From: Acetobacterium wieringae
GTDB taxonomy: Bacteria > Bacillota > Clostridia > Eubacteriales > Eubacteriaceae
Reading direction: 5' to 3'
DNA length: 64,000 bases
Assembly (NCBI RefSeq): GCF_026646375.1
Contig: NZ_JAIPPU010000001.1
Location: forward strand, 1 to 64,000
Part shown: one piece after another, positions 23,119-31,408 of the stretch
Position numbering within the stretch: position 1 is the first letter of the stretch
Layout of the letters: every line of letters begins with the position of its first letter
Position numbers and translations under genes: made by a program
The notes under the pieces: generated by a model
Database searches by the model: none
The model's input: only the letters and a program-made list of their open reading frames with translations
What the model was told of the DNA's origin: nothing

Positions 23119-23943
23119 ATGAATTTTGAAGAGCGATGGATTGCAAAAAAGAAGCGGACCGATCTGAATGAAACCCAACAGTTCTGGGATATTCGGGCGG
23201 TGGAGTTTAATGAAATGGGAAAAAGACAAATGGACGATGACCCGGTGATCACGCTTTTAAAAAGCAAAGGTGCCATCTTTCCGGGAGCCCGGGTGCTCGA
23301 TGTCGGCTGTGGTGCCGGCCGCTATTCCAAAGCCTTTCTGGAAATGGGCTGTGAGGTAGTGGGCATTGATATTTCCCCCAATATGATTGATTTCTCAAAG
23401 GATAATACGGCCAGTCTAAATGCTGATCATTTCACCTTCAAGGTTCTGCCCTGGGAACAGGCGGATCTGGTCGCAGAAGGATGGGAAGGTTATTTCGATC
23501 TGGTTTTTGCTTCCATGAGTCCGGCCATCAGCGGCCCGGAGGAAGTCCGAAAAATGATCCAGGCTTCCAAAGGTTATTGTTTTATGAGCAGTCATCTGAT
23601 TAAAGAGGACAAAATCGGGGCCGAATTAAGAGCGGTACTGAATCAGGAGAACCGTGCCGCAGACTATCGCAACACCTTGTACTACGCCTTTAATATGCTC
23701 TGGGAAATGGGTTGTTTTCCGGAGTTTAGACATCGTGAGAATCAGCGGGTTAAGGTCTGGGATGTGGAAAAAGCAGCAAACTATTATGAGCATATGCTAA
23801 GAGCCACCGATGAAGAAACCAAACAGGCAATTCGGGATTATCTTGACAAAAAAAGTGATAACGGCCAGATTGAAGATGTGAATTATTCGAAAAATGGCCA
23901 ATTGCTGTGGTCTGTTGAATCCCTTCAAATAGAAGGGAGATAA
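23119..23943 (+). CDS. SAM-dependent methyltransferase in the corrinoid uptake operon
   Basis: A 274-residue class I methyltransferase. Motif I is VLDVGCGAGRYSKAF, followed by the acidic end of strand 2 (VVGIDIS). The target is unknown. It is the first gene after the cobalamin riboswitch and only two bases separate it from the permease gene, so it belongs to the corrinoid response. Methyltransferases occur in similar uptake operons in clostridia and could modify a corrinoid or its lower ligand, but this is inference. GAGGAGAAG precedes the ATG. Confidence 0.82.
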   Translation: MNFEERWIAKKKRTDLNETQQFWDIRAVEFNEMGKRQMDDDPVITLLKSKGAIFPGARVLDVGCGAGRYSKAFLEMGCEVVGIDISPNMIDFSKDNTASLNADHFTFKVLPWEQADLVAEGWEGYFDLVFASMSPAISGPEEVRKMIQASKGYCFMSSHLIKEDKIGAELRAVLNQENRAADYRNTLYYAFNMLWEMGCFPEFRHRENQRVKVWDVEKAANYYEHMLRATDEETKQAIRDYLDKKSDNGQIEDVNYSKNGQLLWSVESLQIEGR

Positions 23944-23945
23944 TA

Positions 23946-25037
23946 ATGCTTAAAAAACCAAATGCAGTCATTGAGGTGGATGGCGACAGTCTGGAATTGT
24001 ATCAGAAATTCAACAGTAAAAAAACAGGATTGATTATCATCCTCTGTATGCTGTTGCTGATTGTTTCGATTTTGGCTATGAACAGTGGTGCCATGGAATT
24101 GGATCCCACCGATATCATTAAAACCCTGATGAGTATCGGGTCTGAGATTTCCAGTGTGGTAGTATGGCGGATTCGCCTGCCCCGAATTTTGGCAGCTGTG
24201 ATAGCCGGTGCCGGTTTGGCGGTGGCCGGATGTGTGATGCAGAATAATTTGAGAAATCCCCTGGCATCTCCATCCACCCTGGGGATTTCCAGTGCAGCAG
24301 CTTTTGGCGCTAATATTGCGATTATTGTTTTGGGAGCGGGAACGGTTCAGAGCTCAGCAGTCCAGCCGATCATTGTAAACAACCCTTATCTGGTCACAAT
24401 CTTTGCCTTTGTCTTTTCAATGGGGGCAACCATGGTGATCCTGATGTTAGCACGAATGCGCAATTTTTCACCGGAGGCCATTATTCTGGCAGGGGTGGCA
24501 TTAAGCTCACTTTTTGGAGCTGGCACCACCCTTATTCAATATTTTGCTGAATCTGTGCAGATTGCCGCAGCCGTGTTCTGGACCTTTGGAGATCTGGGAC
24601 GGGCGGCCTGGACGGAGGTTTCTATCATGGCTATCGTGGTGGGATTGTCGATGATTTATTTTATGATGAAACGCTGGGATTATAATGCTCTGGATAATGG
24701 ACCTGATGCCGCTAAAAGCTTGGGGGTCAATGTGGAAAGAACCCGATTTTTTGGTCTACTGGTCTCATCAATGATCACGGCGGTTACGGTTTCCTTCCTT
24801 GGGGTTATAGGGTTTGTTGGACTGGTGGCACCTCAAATGGTCAGACGTTTGATTGGTGGGGATCATCGTTTTCTTATCCCCATCTCGGCTTTGATGGGAT
24901 CGTTGCTGCTGCTGGTTTCGGATACCTTTGCACGTACCATTATTTCACCTATTGTTTTGCCCGTTGGGGCGGTCACATCATTTTTGGGAGCTCCCCTGTT
25001 TTTATATCTCTTGATTAAAGGAGGAAAACGCAGTTGA
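23946..25037 (+). CDS. Corrinoid ABC transporter permease (FecCD/BtuC family)
   Basis: A 363-residue membrane protein with about nine or ten helices. Family features are RIRLPRILAAVIAGAGLAVAG, NPLASPSTLGIS and FVGLVAPQMVRRL with GGDHRFLIP. These appear in BtuC as well as in siderophore permeases; the cobalamin riboswitch upstream is the reason to prefer corrinoid. A 34-residue N-terminal extension precedes helix 1. GGGAGATAATA precedes the ATG. It overlaps the ATPase gene. Confidence 0.86.
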   Translation: MLKKPNAVIEVDGDSLELYQKFNSKKTGLIIILCMLLLIVSILAMNSGAMELDPTDIIKTLMSIGSEISSVVVWRIRLPRILAAVIAGAGLAVAGCVMQNNLRNPLASPSTLGISSAAAFGANIAIIVLGAGTVQSSAVQPIIVNNPYLVTIFAFVFSMGATMVILMLARMRNFSPEAIILAGVALSSLFGAGTTLIQYFAESVQIAAAVFWTFGDLGRAAWTEVSIMAIVVGLSMIYFMMKRWDYNALDNGPDAAKSLGVNVERTRFFGLLVSSMITAVTVSFLGVIGFVGLVAPQMVRRLIGGDHRFLIPISALMGSLLLLVSDTFARTIISPIVLPVGAVTSFLGAPLFLYLLIKGGKRS

Positions 25038-25786
25038 ATTTACAAGTCGATGGACTGTCTTTTAATTATCCTTGTCACGAGGTGTTGAAAGGTATTTCTT
25101 TTTCAATGAAAAGGGGAGAGTGTCTGGCCATATTGGGAACAAATGGCGCTGGAAAATCCACGCTGCTCAAATGTATCAATAAAATATTAAGGCCCCAGGG
25201 TGGAAGCGTCCTGATCGAACAGGAAAACATCAAAGATTTCAGACAGGTTGAGCTGGCAAAAAAAGTGGCCTACGTATCTCAAAGCAACCACAGTACAGCC
25301 ACCACGGTTTTTGATTCCATTCTGATCGGTAGAAAGCCCTATATCAAATGGGATGTGAGTAAAAACGATTTGAATATTGTCAATGAGACCATCAAAATGT
25401 TGAGTCTGGAAAAATTTGTGCTTAAAAATGTAGATGAATTAAGTGGCGGCGAGTATCAGAAGGTGTTAATTGGTCGGGCGCTAGCCCAGGAAACTGATGT
25501 GTTGATGCTGGATGAGCCAACCAGTAGTTTGGATCTGAAGAATCAGCTGGAAGTACTACAATTGATAAAGGAAATTGCCAGCCTGAAAAATATCACTGCC
25601 GTGGTAACAATTCATGATTTGAATCTGGCACTGCGTTTTGCTGATAAATACATCTTATTAAAAAACGGCGTCATCCATGCCGCCGGCGGAAAGGAGGTTA
25701 TTACCGAAACGAACATAAAGCAGGTTTATGGTGTTGACGTAACAGTTGAACAGGTTAACGACCGTTCGGTTGTGGTTCCAGTTTAA
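25034..25786 (+). CDS. Corrinoid ABC transporter ATPase (BtuD/FecE type)
   Basis: A 250-residue ATPase: Walker A GTNGAGKST, Q-loop in AYVSQSN, signature LSGGEYQK, Walker B LMLDEPTSSLD and switch TIHDLNLA. The start is TTG, which overlaps the stop of the permease gene as TTGA, with AAAGGAGG upstream. Together with the permease and the lipoprotein it completes a BtuCDF-type importer. Specificity is inferred from the riboswitch. Confidence 0.86.
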   Translation: MNLQVDGLSFNYPCHEVLKGISFSMKRGECLAILGTNGAGKSTLLKCINKILRPQGGSVLIEQENIKDFRQVELAKKVAYVSQSNHSTATTVFDSILIGRKPYIKWDVSKNDLNIVNETIKMLSLEKFVLKNVDELSGGEYQKVLIGRALAQETDVLMLDEPTSSLDLKNQLEVLQLIKEIASLKNITAVVTIHDLNLALRFADKYILLKNGVIHAAGGKEVITETNIKQVYGVDVTVEQVNDRSVVVPV

Positions 25787-25809
25787 AACAATTTTACGAG
25801 GAGAAAGAT

Positions 25810-26910
25810 ATGAAAAGAAAACAGATTTTAGTGTTATTGTTGGCCATTTTTTTGGTCATAACCATGGTTGGGTGTTCGGCTCAAGGGGCTACGACCTCAA
25901 AAACAGATGAAAAGATCAGTATCACCGACAGTCTTGGACGAACGGTGGAGTTTGAAAGCGCACCAGAAAAAGTAGTGGCTGTTGGCGTAGGAGCGCTGCG
26001 TTTGTTTACCTATGTTGGTGATGTGGAAAAAATTGTCGGGATTGAAGAGATTGATCAAAAATCATCGCAAGGAAAACCATATGTGATTGCAAATCCCAGT
26101 TTTGTTAGTCTGACTACAATTGGGGCTGGCGGTCCAAATAGTACACCAGATCCGGAACAAATTTTGAAAGTTGAGCCGGATGTCATTTTTACGACGCTTG
26201 CCACTGACACAGCTGCTGCGGATGAACTTCAAAACAAAACGGGGATACCAGTTGTTGCCTTAAGTAGTGGTTCGACAGGATTATTTGATGAGACCCTGTA
26301 TAATTCATTATCTGTGATAGGACAGGTTATGAGTAATGAGGAGCGTTCAGCCGAAGTGATTGAGTTTATTAAAGGGTATGAAGCGGATCTGAAAAAACGG
26401 ACTGAAGGAATTAACGATAGTACCAAGCAAACCTCATATGTTGGCGCTTTGGGGTCAAAAGGCGCTCAGGGAATTGAAAGTACGCGTGCGCAATATCCGC
26501 CTTTCGTTGCCGTTGATGCTATCAACGTTGCAGATCAAACCGGTAAACCTGGCAGCATGATGATTGATAAAGAACAATTGTTGCAGTGGAATCCTGCTAA
26601 AATCTTTATTGATTACGATGGGATTGAAAAAGTAAAAGCGGATATGACAGCCAATCCGGAGTATTATACAAGTCTGGATGCCTTCAAAACAAATCAAGTG
26701 GATATGATTCTTCCCTATATTTTATATGGAACCAATATTGAAGTGGCGATTGCCGATGCCTATTCGATTGGCAAGGTTCTCTATCCAGACCAGTTTAAAG
26801 ATGTTGATCCGGGTAAAATTATGGATGAGGTTTCAGAAGAATTGCTGGGAACTAAGGTCTATGATCAGATGGTAGCAGACTACGGAGCCTTTGGTAAATT
26901 TGTACAGTAA
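25810..26910 (+). CDS. Corrinoid-binding lipoprotein of the ABC importer (BtuF type)
   Basis: A 366-residue periplasmic-binding-like protein. The lipobox is TMVGCSAQ, with the lipid-bearing cysteine near residue 22. The sequence ITDSLGRTVEFESAPEKVVAVG is the usual start of the FecB/BtuF fold. It would capture corrinoid outside the membrane. GAGGAGAAAG precedes the ATG. Haem or siderophore ligands are possible for the family, but the riboswitch argues for cobalamin. Confidence 0.85.
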   Translation: MKRKQILVLLLAIFLVITMVGCSAQGATTSKTDEKISITDSLGRTVEFESAPEKVVAVGVGALRLFTYVGDVEKIVGIEEIDQKSSQGKPYVIANPSFVSLTTIGAGGPNSTPDPEQILKVEPDVIFTTLATDTAAADELQNKTGIPVVALSSGSTGLFDETLYNSLSVIGQVMSNEERSAEVIEFIKGYEADLKKRTEGINDSTKQTSYVGALGSKGAQGIESTRAQYPPFVAVDAINVADQTGKPGSMMIDKEQLLQWNPAKIFIDYDGIEKVKADMTANPEYYTSLDAFKTNQVDMILPYILYGTNIEVAIADAYSIGKVLYPDQFKDVDPGKIMDEVSEELLGTKVYDQMVADYGAFGKFVQ

Positions 26911-26924
26911 GAAAACAAGTTGTT

Positions 26925-26970
26925 GATGGCCGGATTTATCAAGTTAAAACACTTGATGAATTCGGCCATC
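26925..26970 (+). terminator. Long hairpin after the corrinoid uptake operon
   Basis: A 19-bp stem (26925-26943 with 26952-26970, two G-U pairs) and an eight-base loop. No good T-run follows, so it may be a weak terminator or an mRNA-stabilising end. It overlaps a possible -35 (TTGATG) for TATAAT at 26975-26980. Confidence 0.55.
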
Positions 26971-26995
26971 GTGTTATAATAACTCCATAAGATAA

Positions 26996-27090
26996 AAACA
27001 CAGTTCTGGTTGGTAGTCCAGACGCGGTTGATGCCGTCAGTAACCTGCCTCCTAAGGTTGTCCGTTCTTTGTTACTATTTTCTAGGAGGA
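26996..27090 (+). ncRNA. yjdF-type riboswitch leader
   Basis: The leader of a yjdF homologue contains hairpins TCTGG...CCAGA and GCGG...GCCG, then CAGTAACCTGCCTCCTAAGG, which resembles the known yjdF motif RNA. CCTCCTA at 27048-27054 is exactly complementary to TAGGAGG at 27083-27089, the ribosome binding site. The RNA can therefore hide the site, fitting translational control. The class is known to bind azaaromatic compounds. Confidence 0.75.
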
Positions 27091-27097
27091 ATTGAAT

Positions 27098-27517
27098 ATG
27101 GACAAAGTAACTGGCAAGTTGACGATTTTTTTTGACGACCCCTTTTGGGTGGGTGTCTTTGAAAGCGCAGATGAAAAAACTCTGAAAGTCGCCAAGGTGA
27201 CCTTCGGAGCGGAACCCAAAGACGGGGAAATCTATGATTTTCTGCTTAAAAATTATAATCGACTCCAATTCAGTCAGCCGATTACTGATGAAAAAGCGCC
27301 CGAGAAGCGGATCAATCCCAAGCGGATGAGGCGGGATATCAATCGGCAAATGGCCGCAAAAAGCATTGGAACCAAGGCGCAGCAGGCCTTAAAAGAAGAG
27401 CAAGAAAACAAAAAGATCACCCGGAAAGCGTTTAACCGCCAGAAAACGGAGGAAGAAAAGCAACGCCAATTTGAACTGCGGCAGGAAAAGAAAAAGCAGA
27501 AACATCGGGGGCATTAA
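27098..27517 (+). CDS. yjdF: YjdF family protein
   Basis: A 139-residue YjdF (DUF2992) protein. It begins with the family pattern KVTGKLTIFFDDPFWVGVFE and ends in a very basic, charged helix rich in Lys, Arg, Glu and Gln. Its biochemical role is unknown; the gene is linked to a riboswitch for azaaromatic metabolites and may help tolerate such compounds. A TTG at 27092 is in frame but only two bases after GGAGG; the ATG at 27098 is better spaced. Confidence 0.88.
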   Translation: MDKVTGKLTIFFDDPFWVGVFESADEKTLKVAKVTFGAEPKDGEIYDFLLKNYNRLQFSQPITDEKAPEKRINPKRMRRDINRQMAAKSIGTKAQQALKEEQENKKITRKAFNRQKTEEEKQRQFELRQEKKKQKHRGH

Positions 27518-27639
27518 TCAGGGGTTTGTGAAATTAAGTAACGTTAAGAAGTTTGTTGCTCTGTGATCAAGTTACGGAGTATTAATCTAAAATGGTTATA
27601 ATAAAGACATACCAATTAACGATTAAGGAGATTAAAGAT

Positions 27640-27951
27640 ATGAGCGCAGTAATAATCACTAAAGATAATTTTCAACAGGAAGTCATCAACTCAGATAAAC
27701 CGGTATTACTCGATTTTTGGGCACCTTGGTGTGGCCCTTGCAAGATGGTATCGCCGATCATCGACGAAATCGCCGATGAGGTGTTCACTTTAAAGGTCGG
27801 AAAAATAAACGTCGATGAACAACAGGAACTGGCCGCCGAATTCAAGGTTATGAGTATCCCGACTTTGGCCGTCGTCAAGGGTGGAGTCGTCGTTAAAAAA
27901 GCCGTCGGAGCTAAATCTAAAGCTGACATTTTAGATTTAGTGGCTCAATAG
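27640..27951 (+). CDS. trxA: Thioredoxin
   Basis: A 103-residue thioredoxin with the active site WAPWCGPCKM and the cis-proline region MSIPTLAV. It reduces disulfides in cytoplasmic proteins. The frame stays open back to 27592, but that stretch includes AAGGAG directly before the ATG at 27640, and the shorter protein has the usual length. No thioredoxin reductase is adjacent. A strong terminator follows, so it is a single-gene unit. Confidence 0.95.
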   Translation: MSAVIITKDNFQQEVINSDKPVLLDFWAPWCGPCKMVSPIIDEIADEVFTLKVGKINVDEQQELAAEFKVMSIPTLAVVKGGVVVKKAVGAKSKADILDLVAQ

Positions 27952-27963
27952 CAACAAAAATAG

Positions 27964-27994
27964 GAGCAATCACTAAGGTGATTGCTCTTTTTTT
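27964..27994 (+). terminator. Intrinsic terminator after thioredoxin
   Basis: GAGCAATCAC pairs perfectly with GTGATTGCTC around TAAG, followed by seven T. Confidence 0.95.
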
Positions 27995-28142
27995 ATTGCG
28001 TTAAGATCATGACACCTGTCATCAGATATGACTGAAAATTATAATTTTGATGTAGTTTGAGAACGAAAAATTGTAACATAGGTCAGCATCACTTGATTTG
28101 TTGAGGAAATAAGCTATGATAAGTGGTAAAGTAGGAGGCTAA

Positions 28143-28592
28143 GTGAAAATAAAACTGACCCAACAAAAAGAACAAAACGAAATAGAAGTTGAAATAAAAT
28201 ATTGTGAAATGAACAATACAGTGAATCAACTAGTGAAGCGACTGGAAAACTATCGTTATAGCATTTGTGGTAATGACAGTGGTCGAATCTATAATATTAA
28301 TGTTGACGATATTTTTTATATTGAGAGTGTTGATCGAAAAACTTTTATATACTCGACCAAGCAGGTTTTTCGAACCGAAAAAAAGTTATACCAAATATTG
28401 GAAGAATTAAAATCTCATGATTTTGTGCAAATAAATAAGTCTGTTATTGTAAACATAAATGTCCTTGAAAGCATGCAAATGTTAGCCAATAGCAGAATTC
28501 AGGTAACCCTCCAAAACGGGGAAAAACTAAATGCCACAAGAACGTATATTCCCAATATAAAAAAAGCATTCAATAAGGAGGAAAACAATTGA
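28143..28592 (+). CDS. LytTR-domain DNA-binding regulator
   Basis: A 149-residue regulator with a LytTR DNA-binding domain in the C-terminal two thirds; the segments DIFYIESVDRKTFIYS and FVQINKSVIVNINVLESM are typical. There is no receiver domain; a short N-terminal part of about 45 residues precedes it. The start is GTG with GGAGG upstream. It overlaps a DUF3021 membrane protein gene, and this pair recurs in Firmicutes, where the membrane partner probably controls the regulator. It may control itself and the hydrolase gene downstream. Confidence 0.87.
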   Translation: MKIKLTQQKEQNEIEVEIKYCEMNNTVNQLVKRLENYRYSICGNDSGRIYNINVDDIFYIESVDRKTFIYSTKQVFRTEKKLYQILEELKSHDFVQINKSVIVNINVLESMQMLANSRIQVTLQNGEKLNATRTYIPNIKKAFNKEENN

Positions 28593-29029
28593 AAAATTTC
28601 GTTAAACAGTGTCTTATGATTTTTTCGCTGATTATCATTGTTGCATTTTTAGTTCCGGCGATTGTGTCTAACAAGTGGGATGATTTCATCGTTATTCTAG
28701 AATTCTTATTGATAACGGTTATCGCACGCTCAGGACTTTTGCTGATCAATAAATATCTCAATGTCCATCGTTTTTTAGAAATCGGACTGGAGCTGTTGAT
28801 GCTGCTGACAGTCGTTTTTTTCTTCGGATGGCTATTTAAATGGTACACGCTGGAATATATTTGGATCATACCGGCGATGGTGATACCGGCATATCTCGTC
28901 GGCAATGTATTGGATATAATTAAAATGAGACAGGATGTGGCATTCATCAATCAACAAATCCAGTTTAGAAAGGAACGGTTAAACGTTAAAATGGACGAAG
29001 CGAAACAATATGAAGTTAAAAAAAAGTAA
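28589..29029 (+). CDS. DUF3021 membrane protein
   Basis: A 146-residue protein with four predicted membrane helices and a basic C-terminal coiled region. The position directly after a LytTR gene is the hallmark of DUF3021. The start is TTG overlapping the upstream TGA, with AAGGAGGAAAA before it. It probably acts as a membrane-bound partner or inhibitor of the LytTR protein; this is inferred from the recurrent pairing. Confidence 0.78.
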   Translation: MKNFVKQCLMIFSLIIIVAFLVPAIVSNKWDDFIVILEFLLITVIARSGLLLINKYLNVHRFLEIGLELLMLLTVVFFFGWLFKWYTLEYIWIIPAMVIPAYLVGNVLDIIKMRQDVAFINQQIQFRKERLNVKMDEAKQYEVKKK

Positions 29030-30512
29030 ATGCCGCCAGCTGTGTTTTATGATTGTTTTATGCGTGACAGCGTCGTTAATACCAGGTTGTGTTATTGCTA
29101 AACACAGTATAGACCCGCAGCAGCAGGTAGAAATAAATAGTATGGTAAAAGATGTGATGGAAAAATCCCGGATTCCCAGTGCCGGCATTGCAATGGTTCG
29201 TGGTGATGAAATAGAATATTTGTCTTTGGGTTTTGGAGATGAAAGTAATCATGTAAAAATAAATGAGCATTCCTTATTTCAGCTTGGATCGACAACCAAA
29301 GCCTTTACGGGGCTGGGAATCCTGCTATTGGAAGACGAAGGGAAACTAGCATTAAGTGATCCGGTGAGCTGCTATATTCCCTGGTTTACGGCAACTTATC
29401 AGGGTGAAACAATCGCGGCTGAAGACTTGACAATTGCTGATTGTCTGTATCAGACAAGTGGATACACCAATGATGAGCGTAACTATCCCAGTGCAACCGC
29501 AGAAATGACGTTAGCGGAAAATATCCAAAATTTGAGTAATCGTGAATTGGCATCAGCGCCAGGGCAGCAATTTTTTTATGCCAATACAAACTATAATTTA
29601 CTGGGTCTGATTATCGAAACAGTTGCCAAGCAGGATTACCAGAGTTTTATAAAGGAACGGATCTTACAACCAATGGGGTTAATCCATACGGACTGCTATA
29701 CTAGCGAGGTAAAGGAAAGAATGGTAACCGGGCGCAAACTCTCTTTTGGGAATACCTATTTACTTGAGACACCGGCAATAAAAGGTCTGGTTCCTTCAGG
29801 ATATATGATATCGAACGCATCCGATATGGGGCGGTGGCTTCAAATACAAATGGGTATCATTGAAATATCACCGCAGTTTACCAGAATCATTGAAAAGTCC
29901 CACATCGCCAATCCAGCGAGTGTTGTTGACGAGAAAACCTGTTATGCCAGTGGTTGGTTTATCGATGATTTAAACTCCGTCATCTATCACTCGGGCGGGA
30001 CGCCAAATTATTCCGCGAAAATAGCCATGAAACTTAGTGATGGGATCGGGGTATGTGTATTAACCAATCTGAATGCTTCAGCCAATACAAACTATCTTGC
30101 GGATAATATATTATTGATGCTTGAAGGTAAAGAAACTACTCCGTATCAGCATGATATCTGGTTCATCATCGACGCCGTTTTTTCGACGATTACATTTATT
30201 TGTGCACTGCTGACGGGCTTTCTGATTGCCAGGCTGTTTGTAATAAGCAGACAGATAAAAAACAACGATCGAAAAAAAACAACGATAAACCGAAAGCGAT
30301 TTACAGGGAATATCATTCCGGGGCTACTTTTGATAGTCACGGCTGGAGTAATCATTGTATTACCGACAATTTTCAAGAGTGATTGGCTGGGAATGTGGCT
30401 TTGGGCGCCGGTTAGTCTCTATATCGGGATCTTCATGCTGAGTATTTTTTCGCTGTTGTGGTTGATCACAACTTTAATTATCAGCAAATATCCCTCTAAA
30501 ACATCTGATTGA
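29010..30512 (+). CDS. Class C beta-lactamase/penicillin-binding-like serine hydrolase with membrane tail
   Basis: A 500-residue protein with a signal peptide or lipobox-like segment (residues 8-28, SLIPGCVIA), an extracellular beta-lactamase-family domain (about 35-370), and three membrane helices at the C-terminus. The nucleophile motif is GSTTKAFT (S-x-x-K), the second is YANTNY (Y-x-N), and HSGGTP is the third. Members act as DD-peptidases, esterases or D-amino-acid transferases such as FmtA. The first 20 bases overlap the DUF3021 gene and the ribosome binding site is weak, which suggests coupling to it. LytTR regulation of a cell-wall enzyme would fit. Confidence 0.85.
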   Translation: MKLKKSKCRQLCFMIVLCVTASLIPGCVIAKHSIDPQQQVEINSMVKDVMEKSRIPSAGIAMVRGDEIEYLSLGFGDESNHVKINEHSLFQLGSTTKAFTGLGILLLEDEGKLALSDPVSCYIPWFTATYQGETIAAEDLTIADCLYQTSGYTNDERNYPSATAEMTLAENIQNLSNRELASAPGQQFFYANTNYNLLGLIIETVAKQDYQSFIKERILQPMGLIHTDCYTSEVKERMVTGRKLSFGNTYLLETPAIKGLVPSGYMISNASDMGRWLQIQMGIIEISPQFTRIIEKSHIANPASVVDEKTCYASGWFIDDLNSVIYHSGGTPNYSAKIAMKLSDGIGVCVLTNLNASANTNYLADNILLMLEGKETTPYQHDIWFIIDAVFSTITFICALLTGFLIARLFVISRQIKNNDRKKTTINRKRFTGNIIPGLLLIVTAGVIIVLPTIFKSDWLGMWLWAPVSLYIGIFMLSIFSLLWLITTLIISKYPSKTSD

Positions 30513-30622
30513 ATCGTATTATTTCTTTGAATGCACCAAAAGACAAATCGCAACAGCATCACAATTTTCGAGAGAAATGTTCATATGATGGTATTGCCAT
30601 CGTTTGGTTACAAGGCAGTAAG
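30513..30622. other. Short convergent intergenic region
   Basis: Between convergent genes; no clear intrinsic terminator. GATGG-tattg-CCATC near 30593 could form a small hairpin. Confidence 0.4.
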
Positions 30623-31297
30623 CTAAATAATTTCTTTTAATTGCACCTTATCAATCACTTCAATTTTACCCCGGGACAGGTGTACATAACCCTCATTCTC
30701 AAAATATTTAAGCATCCGGGAGACGACTTCCCGGGCAGAACCGACGTATTTGGCAATTTGCTCATGGGTCATCACAATGGTAGTAGAACCGGTTCGGGCG
30801 ACCTCGTCCAGCAGAAAGATGGTCAGCCGCTTATCAAAACTCATAAAGAGAATTTGCTGCATCGCCCACATCACATCTGAAAAACGATCAATCATTGATT
30901 TACAGGAAAAATTCTCGGCATGGACATTTTCGGTGCAGATCTGCTGAAAGACCGAGGCGTTAATCAGGAGGACTTCACAATCTGTTTCGGCATCAATATG
31001 TACATCAAAGGTGATATTCTCCAGGATACAGGAAGCCGATAAGATACAGACCTCATCAGGGCCCAAACGGTAAAGGGTGATATCCCGGCCGTCTTCGGAT
31101 AAAATATAGGTGCGCAATTCACCGCTTTTAATCAGAAGTACCCCGACACAATCATTTTCGCCACGATGGATGTTTTCACCCCGGCGGTATTTTATGGGGA
31201 TGGCGCTATCAGTTAGCTGAGACTGTTGTTGTGGCGTTAAATGATCCCAAAAACTCAGAACGGATTGAAGGAATTTCTGATCGTGTTCTTTTAGCAT
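30623..31297 (-). CDS. Crp/Fnr family transcription regulator
   Basis: A 224-residue regulator: a cyclic-nucleotide-binding-like barrel (about 25-140), a dimer helix, and a C-terminal helix-turn-helix (MTHEQIAKYVGSAREVVSRMLKYF). The cysteine set of oxygen-sensing FNR is not present, so it probably does not hold an Fe-S cluster; the effector is unknown. GAGGTATCAAC precedes the ATG. The divergent upstream region holds a TTGAC-like dyad that may be its own site. It could act on the nearby redox operon, which has a similar palindrome. Confidence 0.88.
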   Translation of the reverse strand: MLKEHDQKFLQSVLSFWDHLTPQQQSQLTDSAIPIKYRRGENIHRGENDCVGVLLIKSGELRTYILSEDGRDITLYRLGPDEVCILSASCILENITFDVHIDAETDCEVLLINASVFQQICTENVHAENFSCKSMIDRFSDVMWAMQQILFMSFDKRLTIFLLDEVARTGSTTIVMTHEQIAKYVGSAREVVSRMLKYFENEGYVHLSRGKIEVIDKVQLKEII

Positions 31298-31339
31298 GTT
31301 GATACCTCGCTTAATCGAATATTTTCTAGTATATCATAG

Positions 31340-31355
31340 TTGACTTTGAGTCTAA
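31340..31355. promoter_or_regulatory. Candidate Crp/Fnr-type site between divergent genes
   Basis: TTGACTTTGAGTCTAA is an imperfect dyad (GACT-ttg-AGTC in its core) midway between the Crp-family gene and the GNAT gene. It resembles the half-sites of this regulator family, but the spacing is not canonical. Confidence 0.35.
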
Positions 31356-31408
31356 ATTAATATTTTGGGTATAGAATAAAATAATATGATAACACTAAGG
31401 AGTGTCTG

